The notes under the pieces were generated by a model, which saw only the letters and a program-made list of their open reading frames with translations, was not told the origin of the DNA and did no database searches. A program made the position numbers and the translations under genes. A stretch of 38,138 nt of DNA from UBA9647 sp049522195. GTDB lineage: Bacteria > Bacteroidota > Ignavibacteria > UBA10030. Of this stretch, positions 31,260 to 38,138 are shown piece after piece. The stretch spans positions 1-38,138 of the forward strand of contig JBEKOB010000036.1 in assembly GCA_049522195.1 (NCBI GenBank), in the 5' to 3' direction. How positions within the stretch are numbered: the stretch's first letter is position 1; each line of letters begins with the position of its first letter.

Positions 31260-32495
31260 TCAGCGGGATTGTGAAGGAGGAGTTCGTGAACAATCGATCG
31301 TAAACGTCGATCCCTTCCCAGGTTCGCTTACGACACGAATGGTGTACCCCAAAAGTCCGCACAGGGCTCTCGTAACCGTCAAACCAAGACCCGTCCCTTC
31401 AATCTCCTGACCAGCTCCTTGTTTGCCCCTGTCAAACGCGTCGAAAATCGCCTCAAGATTCTCCGCTTGAATCCCCATCCCCGTATCCCGAACGTCGATC
31501 CGAACGGGTCGAAGGAACTCATCCAGTCCAACGATGACAGTAACAGATCCGTGCTGTGTGTATTTCAATGCATTCGCAAGAAGATTGATCAAAATCTGCT
31601 TGAGTTTCTGCCTGTCCGTTTCGATCGGACGAGCGTTCTCCGGGATCTCGGCGTGCAACTCAACGGAGCCGGACCCGCCCCTGATTTCCGCAATCGTTTC
31701 CCTGATCAGTCCGGCCAAATCGACCTCCGAGACAACAATCTTCGCTTTCCCAGTCTCAATCACCGTCAGATCCATCATGTCCCCGACAACGCCGAGCAGA
31801 TGTGTCGCATTACCCGTGATACGCTGAAGGTAGAAGAGGTCCTGTTCGTCGAGATGCGATTCCTTATTGTTCAACAGGAGATGGGCAAACCCGACGATTG
31901 AATTGAGCGGCGTGCGAAGTTCGTGGCTGACCTGAGCGAAGAGATGATTTTTGAGTGGTGAGGTACCCGCCGCGGATTGGTCTGCGTTTTCCCCCGATTC
32001 GGCCATCCGGCCGTTGTTGGATGTAACGATCCCGATTCCGAGCAATCCGGTGACGGCGTCTGCGCGATCGCGAACTGGTGTAAGAGTTGTCACGAACACA
32101 TGTTCGCCGAGTTGCCCCGCCCAGCTGACGGCAGTCCCCGCGAGCGCTTCAGCCAGGTGCTTACGCGTTTCGCTGTTGTCCGGGTAGAGCTCAAGAAAAT
32201 GGCGGCCGACCATGGATTGCTGCAAAGAAGGCAAGAGACTGACTCCTTTTCCTTCGAGCGTGGTGAGGATGGCATTGCGATCGAGGACAAAGAGAATGAC
32301 GGGGAGCGCGGAAAGAAGCTCATGCAACTTTTCCCGATCGCTCACGGCGATTACTCCAGAATCAGAAGCAAAGGGAAGAGGGATTTGTGGTTGGTGCTGT
32401 GCCCGATTGCCGGGGCGCGGAGACATGTGGCCCGCCGTGGTATTGTGTTGCGTGTGATCTTCGACCCTGCCAGGCGGTCGCTTCTTGTCTGCCAC
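31260..32495 (-). CDS. PAS-domain sensor histidine kinase
   Basis: A 411-residue soluble kinase. A GTG start at 32495 has GAGG upstream. A PAS domain is at about 55-160, and the dimerisation/phospho-acceptor domain at about 180-250 has HELRTPLNSIVGFAHLL. The ATPase domain at about 290-405 shows an N box LINLLANALKYT, G1 DTGMGI, F box FDAFDRG and G2 GTGLGLTV. It lacks transmembrane helices. The neighbouring minus-strand gene at 32638 encodes a receiver-kinase protein, 142 bases upstream, so a phosphorelay between them is possible. Confidence 0.92.
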   Translation of the reverse strand: MADKKRPPGRVEDHTQHNTTAGHMSPRPGNRAQHQPQIPLPFASDSGVIAVSDREKLHELLSALPVILFVLDRNAILTTLEGKGVSLLPSLQQSMVGRHFLELYPDNSETRKHLAEALAGTAVSWAGQLGEHVFVTTLTPVRDRADAVTGLLGIGIVTSNNGRMAESGENADQSAAGTSPLKNHLFAQVSHELRTPLNSIVGFAHLLLNNKESHLDEQDLFYLQRITGNATHLLGVVGDMMDLTVIETGKAKIVVSEVDLAGLIRETIAEIRGGSGSVELHAEIPENARPIETDRQKLKQILINLLANALKYTQHGSVTVIVGLDEFLRPVRIDVRDTGMGIQAENLEAIFDAFDRGKQGAGQEIEGTGLGLTVTRALCGLLGYTIRVVSEPGKGSTFTIDCSRTPPSQSR

Positions 32496-32637
32496 TACCT
32501 ACCTCTTCTCATTACGTGCTGGCTCAATGCGAAACCATACTTCCTTTCCCCTCTAACCTCTTCACATGTCATGCGTTCTCGAATTGCCTTTATGAGTCGA
32601 CGGACCGGCGAACTGAGTTCGCCAGGAAAGTCTGAAA

Positions 32638-33774
32638 TCAGCTGACCGGGGATTGTCCTTCCGAGACCGGAGCTTCATCTTCGCGCGCAGCCGGGAGTGT
32701 GACCGTGACCGTTGTCCCCGTTCCGTACTCGCTCTCGAGTTTGAGGAATCCACCATGAATCTCGGTGAGCCTCTTCGCAACTGTCAGCCCCAGGCCAGAG
32801 CCCTGCTGCTCATACACTTTGCGCTCGAACTGCATATATGCGCCGATGTTGTGAAGTTGTTCGGCGGTCATCCCACGACCGTGATCGCTGATCCGGAGTA
32901 TTAATTCACCCCCGTTCATTTCCGTTTCGACGATGAGCGCCGATCCTTTTTTCGAATACCGGATTGCATTGTCAAAGAGTTCTTCGAATGTCTTCGAGAA
33001 ATACTCCGATGACATCGCAACGGTTCCTTCGGCCAGCTTGAGTGTCAGGTCGCCAGCCCGCTCAGCCTCGTACGCGCGCTGAGATGCCACAGTATCGACG
33101 ATCTTCTGAGCATCGACAGTTCTGTTTTTCCTCAGCTGCTCAATTTTCTGATAATCCATCTTGACGATCTCGATCTGTGCGTAGATCAAGAAATTCTCAA
33201 CAAGACGATTAAGCCGTTTACCATTCTTGTAGATCCGTTCTGCCATCTGGGAGACTTCGCGCGGTTCGAGATCGGAGGATTGCTTCCGCAGAATATCCGC
33301 GTACCCCAGTATTCCATTGAGAGGCGTTCGCAGCTCGTGAGGGAGGGCCGTGCTCAAATGCTGGCGCAGCAGCTCCAGCTTCGATTCCGCTTCCTGGATC
33401 AACAAACGGTGTTTTTCAAGCCTTGCATTGACTGCTGCCATCAGCTGGGCTGGAGTAAAGGGTTTCGGCAGAAAATCATCCGCGCCGAGTTCCATCCCTT
33501 CCCTCATGCGCTCCACGCTCGCCATCGATGTGACAAGGATGAACGGTATGGAGGCGGTGGAAGGATTATTACGGATGGCCGATAGCACTTCATATCCATC
33601 GACAAGCACCATACGAACGTCACAAATGATCAGGCCCGGTAACTGCTTGCGTGCAAGCTCCAGCCCTTCAGCTCCGTTCGAAGCCTTGAACACCTCATAT
33701 CCGGATTTCTTAAGCGTGACGGCAATGAATTCCCGGATTGCCATCTCATCATCGATTACAAGTACTTTTGTCAT
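32638..33774 (-). CDS. Hybrid protein: receiver domain followed by histidine kinase
   Basis: A 378-residue protein with an unusual order: an N-terminal receiver (about 2-120) with acidic pair D8-D9, phospho-acceptor D53-equivalent in LIICDVRM and K104-equivalent in LPKPF, then a dimerisation domain with ALPHELRTPLNGILGYADIL, and an ATPase domain at about 255-365 (FDNAIRY, DHGRGM, GSGLGLTV). The linker between the two is a short helix (about 120-150). The layout matches receiver-first kinases acting as phosphorylation-controlled outputs of other kinases. No membrane segment. A weak ribosome site precedes the ATG. Confidence 0.9.
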   Translation of the reverse strand: MTKVLVIDDEMAIREFIAVTLKKSGYEVFKASNGAEGLELARKQLPGLIICDVRMVLVDGYEVLSAIRNNPSTASIPFILVTSMASVERMREGMELGADDFLPKPFTPAQLMAAVNARLEKHRLLIQEAESKLELLRQHLSTALPHELRTPLNGILGYADILRKQSSDLEPREVSQMAERIYKNGKRLNRLVENFLIYAQIEIVKMDYQKIEQLRKNRTVDAQKIVDTVASQRAYEAERAGDLTLKLAEGTVAMSSEYFSKTFEELFDNAIRYSKKGSALIVETEMNGGELILRISDHGRGMTAEQLHNIGAYMQFERKVYEQQGSGLGLTVAKRLTEIHGGFLKLESEYGTGTTVTVTLPAAREDEAPVSEGQSPVS

Positions 33775-34136
33775 AAAACAGATTGGCCAGGTATTGCTTC
33801 GATATCGGGGTTCTTGATACCAAGATAATAGAAGGTCTCACAGAATTCAACTCCCGCGTTCCTACAGATACACAGAGCAGCGGCTGCAATGAAGTTGAGC
33901 TTCCGTGATAGCGTTCCACAGATGAAAAGTCGACGCGTTCATTGGTTTGGGTCCAGAATTCGAGCAGCGGCGTGAGAGCAAAAGCGGAAGATGCGAACGG
34001 GAGAAAAAGAAATCCCGACTGCGTACTCCCCCCCACAAACCTCAACGTTTGCGCAGTCGGGACCTTCCTCTATATCAATCTGGCGTTGCCCCAACACCGC
34101 CAGCGATAGTATCAAAAATGAATGAAAGAAGGTGTA
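33775..34136. other. Intergenic region with a minus-strand hairpin
   Basis: About 360 bases with no convincing gene. It holds the leader of the receiver-kinase gene and a strong hairpin at 34001-34062 (listed separately). Frames on both strands pass through but have no recognisable domain. Confidence 0.55.
34001..34062 (-). terminator. Candidate intrinsic terminator
   Basis: TCCCGACTGCG at 34013-34023 is a perfect 11-bp inverted copy of CGCAGTCGGGA at 34052-34062, with a 28-base loop containing a smaller CAAAC/GTTTG pair. On the minus strand it is followed by TTTCTTTTTC. It would end a transcript arriving from the lipid kinase gene 320 bases away. It may equally be a dispersed palindrome. 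Confidence 0.6.
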
Positions 34137-34382
34137 ATGTCTTTCCCATCAGAAAGGCCTCACGAACAGTACCAGAATCGGAGCCTCGGGGGCGGACGGC
34201 GCGGCGGCGGCAACTGGTTGCCATTCAAAGAATTACTGAGTGGCGCATCCAAAGCGATGGCTGGCGGTGCACCACGGCCTATGCAAATTGTACAAATTAC
34301 CTGCATGAGGTCAACGCAATGTAGAATCGAGCAGTGCCAGTTCGACCAGCTTGCAGATGAGCTGAAAGAGAGGATCGCCTAG
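34137..34382 (+). CDS. Possible small protein, unknown function
   Basis: An 81-residue frame starting MSFPSERPHEQ with AAGG 4 bases before the ATG. A glycine/arginine-rich patch (GGGRRGGGNW) precedes a short helical LPFKELLSGASKAMAGG, then a cysteine-bearing middle and a charged C-terminus ending DQLADELKERIA. Codon use in the frame looks normal for this genome. There is no known domain. It is convergent with the lipid kinase gene and overlaps its 3' end by 4 bases, and it lies antisense to the presumed 3' leader read toward the terminator at 34001. It may not be translated. Confidence 0.35.
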   Translation: MSFPSERPHEQYQNRSLGGGRRGGGNWLPFKELLSGASKAMAGGAPRPMQIVQITCMRSTQCRIEQCQFDQLADELKERIA

Positions 34383-35329
34383 CGGGGGGATTTTAGCTGG
34401 AGAGCCCGGGGAACTACGTTGATGGAGCAAGGGAGATATCCCAGGAATTCACCGTCAGACTCGACCGGGACTCTCTCATTGGATGAAACGGAGACGCTAC
34501 GGCCGCGAAAATGGCTTATCCATGACAGATTGATATGAGTGCCAAAGTAGATACGCGGGAAATTGATCAGTCGCGAAGGGATGCTCTGCTTGTGGATGAG
34601 GACGATGTCGAACAGTCCGTCATCCACCTTGGCGCCGGGTGCGAAATTCATCCCCCCTCCGGCATATCCGCCGTTCGACACGACGACACCGAGGAACGAA
34701 TCGGAGACGACCTCTTTTCCGTCAATCTCCACAGTCATCACCTGTTCACGGTGACGAGCTGCAGTGGAAATTGCTGTAAGACCGAAACCGAGAAAGCCGC
34801 CAAGCCATTTATGGTGCGCCTGAAAGCGTTGGACCACAACAGCTGCGATACCTTGCTGGCATTCATTGAGAAAGAAATGTTCACGCACCGTCCCCTCGGG
34901 GTCGACCACTCTCACTTTCCCAATGTCAACCGGACGACTCCTATCCCCGCATGCCACGCCGATTTGTTCATCGATATGCTTTGGCAAGCCGAAACTGCGG
35001 ATCACATCCTGTGCCGTGCCGCTTCCAATGATGCCGAGCTGGCAGGATGGATTCAGAAGAGCTCCCTGTTCCGCGAAGCCGTTCACGACTTCATGTACCG
35101 TTCCGTCCCCGCCGACGACAATCACGAGTTGTGCGCCCTGCTTGATAGCTGCCCGCGTCATTTCTGTCGCGTCGAGAGGCTTCGAAGTCACGTGGACAGA
35201 CGGAGTGCTTCCCAATCGTCGGGTAATCTCGTCAATGATCTTCGACTGGCGGCGGGCCGTTTTCCTGCCAGAAGAGAATGGATTGATGACGATATGGGTC
35301 TTGGTTGAATTCAATTGAGATGGCAACAT
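34379..35329 (-). CDS. Diacylglycerol kinase-family lipid kinase (YegS/BmrU-like)
   Basis: A 316-residue cytoplasmic or membrane-associated protein of normal family length. The N-terminal domain begins with HIVINPFSSGRKT and contains the nucleotide-binding signature GGDGTVHEVVNG (about 73-84), then LGIIGSGTAQDVIRSFGLP, a variant of the usual GTxNDfAR motif. The C-terminal beta domain has FLGVVVSNGGYAGGGMNFAPGAKVDDGLFDIVLI and a final VPVESDGEFLG, matching family motif D-G-E. It phosphorylates a lipid such as diacylglycerol, or possibly sphingoid or undecaprenol-like lipids, using ATP. It is probably monocistronic and divergent from the corrinoid operon. Confidence 0.93.
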   Translation of the reverse strand: MLPSQLNSTKTHIVINPFSSGRKTARRQSKIIDEITRRLGSTPSVHVTSKPLDATEMTRAAIKQGAQLVIVVGGDGTVHEVVNGFAEQGALLNPSCQLGIIGSGTAQDVIRSFGLPKHIDEQIGVACGDRSRPVDIGKVRVVDPEGTVREHFFLNECQQGIAAVVVQRFQAHHKWLGGFLGFGLTAISTAARHREQVMTVEIDGKEVVSDSFLGVVVSNGGYAGGGMNFAPGAKVDDGLFDIVLIHKQSIPSRLINFPRIYFGTHINLSWISHFRGRSVSVSSNERVPVESDGEFLGYLPCSINVVPRALQLKSPR

Positions 35330-35664
35330 CCCTTTGTGTCAGAAGCATCTGCGGTGCGTGGAAAGTAGCAAGATCGGCACGCATAGTCAAACTTTTTCAA
35401 GAATAACAATGACGGATGTCTATCGCAGAGAGCACGATTGACCTCCGATCGCGAGTTGGTCCGTGGACATTTCAAGTCAGAAATCCAATTCCTGCTCCGT
35501 CCAGCCGGTTTCACATATGAACCAAAGGATAATTAGCTATAAAATCAGATTTGGATGCTTGAGTTTCTTCAATCAATCGTGTATACTTCAGCAATGCCAT
35601 GATCCGACTCACCGAACGGTCGGCGGCAATCCACCAGTCATTCTTAACATTCCAGGGACGAACG
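35330..35664. other. Intergenic region carrying divergent promoters
   Basis: About 335 bases between the divergent lipid kinase and corrinoid protein genes. It contains the plus-strand promoter at 35559-35587. The leader after that promoter is only about 70 bases, and no conserved cobalamin-box sequence is visible, so a B12 riboswitch is not supported. Nothing else is recognisable. Confidence 0.6.
35559..35587 (+). promoter_or_regulatory. Sigma-70-type promoter of the corrinoid operon
   Basis: TTGAGT at 35559-35564 and TATACT at 35582-35587 are separated by 17 bases. A start near 35594 would leave a leader of about 70 bases before the ATG at 35665. Confidence 0.65.
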
Positions 35665-36339
35665 ATGAACGAGATCCTCGAATCTCTCACCCGCTGTGTC
35701 GAGCGCGGAAAAGTCAACAGCAAATCTCCTTACCCGCCAGATCTCAAAGGACAGGATGGAGCAGATGAGTTCGCCCGAAAGGCGGTTGAAGCGGGTATTC
35801 CGCCTCAGGACATACTTTCCAACGGTCTCATCATCGGCATGCAACGCGTCGGTGTGCGCTTTCGGAACAAGGAAATCTTCGTTCCGGATGTTCTGATGGC
35901 TGCCAAAGCAATGGCCGCTGCCATGGAACACCTCAAGCCCTTCTTCAAGACAGATGCGTTGAAGCACAAAGGCACCATCGTCATGGGAACAGTCCTCGGC
36001 GACCTCCATGACATCGGCAAGAAGCTTGTGTCAATGGTCATCGAAGGCGCAGGTTGGGAAGTCATCGACCTCGGCACGGACGTCTCCCCCGAAAAGTTCC
36101 TGAAAGCGGCTGACGAGCACCCCGGCTGCGTCATCGGCCTGAGCGCACTGCTGACGACAACGATGGTGAACATGGAATCGACCGTCAAGCACGTCAGAAC
36201 GAAACACCCGAATATCAAAGTCATCATTGGTGGAGCTCCTGTCACGGAGGAGTTCGCCCAGAAAATTGGCGCCGACGGATATTCAGCCGATCCGCAGGGG
36301 GCGGTCGAGTTTCTGAATAGCCGGTGCGCGACAAACTAG
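35665..36339 (+). CDS. Corrinoid (cobalamin-binding) methyl-carrier protein
   Basis: A 224-residue protein. The ATG at 35665 has AGGGA upstream. The first 90 residues are the helical cap domain (MGQRVG-like IIGMQRVGVRFRNKEIFVPDVLMAAKAM). The cobalamin domain spans about 100-222 with the base-off lower-ligand motif D113-x-H115-x2-G118 (GDLHDIGKK), IDLGTDVSPEKFL, and GLSALLTTTMVNM, then VIIGGAPVTEEFAQKIGADGYS. This matches the MtaC/MtmC/MetH-module family that carries a methyl group between a substrate methyltransferase and an acceptor. It is followed by a MetH-reactivation-domain gene and a ribokinase gene. Confidence 0.94.
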   Translation: MNEILESLTRCVERGKVNSKSPYPPDLKGQDGADEFARKAVEAGIPPQDILSNGLIIGMQRVGVRFRNKEIFVPDVLMAAKAMAAAMEHLKPFFKTDALKHKGTIVMGTVLGDLHDIGKKLVSMVIEGAGWEVIDLGTDVSPEKFLKAADEHPGCVIGLSALLTTTMVNMESTVKHVRTKHPNIKVIIGGAPVTEEFAQKIGADGYSADPQGAVEFLNSRCATN

Positions 36340-36341
36340 GA

Positions 36342-37073
36342 ATGCCTTCATCCATAGTGCTCGATGTTGCCACATTTACCCCCTCATTCCGTGACATGGG
36401 AGTAGACCGGGCGCTTGTAGAATCAGATCTCGGGTATCGTGATGGTGAAGCCCCCGACATGATCGGGGAGCTCATCGACGAGATCCTTCCACTCATCCCC
36501 TCACACATTGCTCTTCAGTGCGGCTACGGGATCCTTCCTGCCGGATCAATCACTCTTGCCGATGATTCGGTGTCCTTCGACGAATTGCTGTTTGCGACCG
36601 GCCCCATCATCACCAGCCAGCTAAAACGATCCACCTCTCTGGCACTTTTCGTCTCAACGGCAGGCCCGCGGCTTGAACAATGGTCGGGAAAGCTGATGGC
36701 AGAGGGGGACATGATGCGAGGATATATCGTCGATGCCATCGCGTCAGAATACGTAGAGCAGGCGTCGGTCTGGCTGGAGAAGCAGATCGCCGGACATGTG
36801 GCATCCAGCGGTTGGAAGATGACCAATCGGTACAGCCCCGGGTATTGTGACTGGCCGGTCTCCGAACAGCACAAGCTCTTTTCACTCCTCCCTGAAAGAT
36901 TCTGCGGTATCACGTTGACTGAGAGCGCGTTGATGGTTCCGATCAAGTCACTGAGCGGCATCATCGGGCTTGGACCGGACGTTAAGCGTGGCGCTTTCCA
37001 GTGCAACATCTGTGACCTCAAGGATTGTTTCCGAAGAAGGGAAGAGCCGGAACCGGCAACGGAGAGAGAATGA
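36342..37073 (+). CDS. MetH reactivation-domain-like protein (stand-alone)
   Basis: A 243-residue protein beginning at the ATG at 36342, two bases after the corrinoid gene stop; a GTG at 36324 would overlap that gene by 16 bases and cannot be excluded. It matches the AdoMet-binding activation domain of methionine synthase: GHVASSGWKMTNRYSPGYCDWP carries the R-x-SPGY-x2-WP signature (R163 to P172), followed by LSGIIGLGP. The C-terminal C221-x2-C224-x4-C229 is typical of the stand-alone versions and may bind metal. The domain remethylates oxidised cobalamin using S-adenosylmethionine and an electron donor. In full-length MetH it is fused; here it is a separate gene next to its corrinoid protein. 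Confidence 0.88.
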   Translation: MPSSIVLDVATFTPSFRDMGVDRALVESDLGYRDGEAPDMIGELIDEILPLIPSHIALQCGYGILPAGSITLADDSVSFDELLFATGPIITSQLKRSTSLALFVSTAGPRLEQWSGKLMAEGDMMRGYIVDAIASEYVEQASVWLEKQIAGHVASSGWKMTNRYSPGYCDWPVSEQHKLFSLLPERFCGITLTESALMVPIKSLSGIIGLGPDVKRGAFQCNICDLKDCFRRREEPEPATERE

Positions 37074-38017
37074 AGCCGAAGATCGTTGTCGTTGGCAGCT
37101 CGAACACCGACCTGGTGGTAAAGCTCCCGCGCCTGCCCCGTCCCGGGGAAACGATTATCGGTGGAACATTCTCGATGGCTGCAGGAGGCAAGGGCGCCAA
37201 TCAAGCCGTAGCAGCGTCGAGAGCCGGCGGAGACGTCACGTTCCTTGCAAAGGTCGGCAACGACCACTTTGGCGCGCAAGCCGTCGATAGCTTCAAGAAT
37301 GACGGCCTCGACATACGATTTGTCGATGTCGTGCCGGCAACTGCGTCCGGAATCGGACTGATTTTTGTCGACCAGAACGGCGAGAACTGTATCGGCGTCG
37401 CTTCCGGAGCGAACAACGAGCTCCTTCCTGCAGACGTCGAGAAAGCAAGCGAACTCATCGCGTCCGCCGACGTGCTCCTCCTGCAACTCGAAATACCGCT
37501 CACCACTGTCGAAGCTGCTGTACGCATTGCTTCGAAGGCTTGTGTCCGCGTCCTCCTCAATCCCGCTCCAGCCCGACAACTCGATCCGAATTTCCTGAAA
37601 CAGATCTCCCTCATCGCCCCAAATGAGAATGAGGTTGAACTGCTGACGGGGATTCATATCGAGGATGACACGAGCGTTGCAGCCGCAGCGTCGAAGCTGC
37701 ACAGCCAGGGCATTCCCGCCGTCGTTATCACTCTGGGAGCCCGCGGCGCGTATCTCAGCGATGGAGATGGCGGGAAGTTTGTTCCGCCGTTCAAAGTGGA
37801 GGCAGTCGATAGCACAGCGGCCGGAGATGTGTTCAGCGGCGCGCTCGCGGTTGCGCTCGGAGAACGATTATCGTTGCAGGATGCAGTTCGGTTTGCCAGC
37901 GCCGCTGCTGCTTTATCTGTAACAAAACTCGGTGCGCAACCTTCAGCCCCGGGGCGCGAGGAGATCACGACACTCCTGATGAGCGCGAATCAACCCGCGG
38001 GATCATCACCAGGTTGA
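37070..38017 (+). CDS. rbsK: Ribokinase-type PfkB-family carbohydrate kinase
   Basis: A 315-residue sugar kinase. The ATG at 37070 overlaps the previous stop by four bases (ATGA), with GGAGAG upstream, so it is translationally coupled. N-terminal VVVGSSNTDLVVKLPRLPRPGETI and GGKGANQAVAASRAG are the PfkB substrate-binding signature; the C-terminal DSTAAGDVFSGALAVAL has the catalytic aspartate (in AGD) and anion-hole glycines. This matches ribokinase, which phosphorylates D-ribose at O5 with ATP. Close relatives use other sugars or nucleosides, so the symbol is tentative. Its coupling to B12-methyl genes is unusual. Confidence 0.9.
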   Translation: MKPKIVVVGSSNTDLVVKLPRLPRPGETIIGGTFSMAAGGKGANQAVAASRAGGDVTFLAKVGNDHFGAQAVDSFKNDGLDIRFVDVVPATASGIGLIFVDQNGENCIGVASGANNELLPADVEKASELIASADVLLLQLEIPLTTVEAAVRIASKACVRVLLNPAPARQLDPNFLKQISLIAPNENEVELLTGIHIEDDTSVAAAASKLHSQGIPAVVITLGARGAYLSDGDGGKFVPPFKVEAVDSTAAGDVFSGALAVALGERLSLQDAVRFASAAAALSVTKLGAQPSAPGREEITTLLMSANQPAGSSPG

Positions 38018-38071
38018 GACAAGCACGAATATTGACTATCTTCAGTATGATTGATGGAGGATAGGAAGGTC

Positions 38072-38138
38072 ATGAGACGTGAAGAAGTAGAACAATTGCA
38101 GGCCGAAGCCGCCGAATTCCTCTCCAAGGTGGACATCG
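38072..38138 (+). CDS. Start of an unidentified gene, cut by the window edge
   Basis: An ATG at 38072 preceded by GGAAGG opens a frame that stays open to the window end. The 22 residues visible begin MRREEVEQLQAEAAEF and look like an amphipathic helix. Nothing can be said about function. It lies 54 bases after the ribokinase gene on the same strand and could be co-transcribed with the corrinoid operon. Confidence 0.5.
   Translation, partial: MRREEVEQLQAEAAEFLSKVDI

Noticed and set aside
35330..35664. Possible cobalamin riboswitch upstream of the corrinoid gene
   Set aside because: The leader after the predicted promoter is only about 70 bases and no conserved B12-box sequence is visible.
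36524..37702. A 392-codon minus-strand frame opposite the reactivation and ribokinase genes
   Set aside because: Both plus-strand genes have clear family signatures; the opposing frame has none.

Overview
The window looks like a chromosomal segment of a free-living Gram-negative bacterium of the Bacteroidota/Ignavibacteriota (FCB) branch. The main clues are a protein with a C-terminal type IX secretion sorting domain (an NYPNPFNPST-type motif followed by a beta-rich tail ending in lysine), many exported envelope proteins, three ECF sigma factors and NtrC/sigma-54 control. Strong Shine-Dalgarno sequences (AGGAGG or AAGGAG) precede many starts, which fits Ignavibacteria/Chlorobi-like lineages better than classical Bacteroidia. 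The assignment is an inference. I see no rRNA, tRNA, CRISPR array, phage or intact insertion sequence.

Layout. 1-4450: a MarR regulator, a tiny membrane protein, and a minus-strand two-component module made of a soluble PAS-PAS histidine kinase, an NtrC-type sigma-54 activator and a stand-alone Fis-type HTH protein. The HTH gene has its own near-perfect sigma-54 promoter. 4450-10170: a repeat-rich stretch, a two-PDZ exported protein, a lipoprotein, and a collagen-like exported protein next to a small T9SS cargo. 10171-13517: an ECF sigma/anti-sigma pair divergent from a DUF4139 protein. 13518-18551: dispersed repeats, a VWA protein, and an ECF sigma, anti-sigma (with HEAT-like sensor domain) and two DUF4097 proteins in one minus-strand run.

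18755-20966 is the most unusual block. A plus-strand operon encodes a membrane SPFH/band-7 protein, a small ribbon-helix-helix protein, and two tandem paralogues of a beta-rich family with hydrophobic C-termini. Three 9-bp direct repeats at an exact 11-bp period lie over the operon promoter and are a candidate operator for the RHH protein.

21092-33774: mostly minus-strand metabolic, envelope and signalling genes: an AGT-like aminotransferase, methyltransferase plus thioredoxin, M1 aminopeptidase, EamA transporter, RsbRD-N-like protein, DUF2961/GH172 protein, HtrA-like protease, ECF sigma with a 2-TM protein, and two histidine kinases. A plus-strand FKBP isomerase lies among them. 34379-38138: a lipid kinase, then a plus-strand operon with a corrinoid protein, a MetH-reactivation-domain protein, a ribokinase-type kinase and the start of another gene. 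The corrinoid and reactivation genes look like separately encoded parts of a B12-dependent methyltransferase.

Several intergenic gaps hold imperfect dispersed repeats and palindromes. At least three convincing intrinsic terminators (4959, 15222, 22386) mark operon ends.
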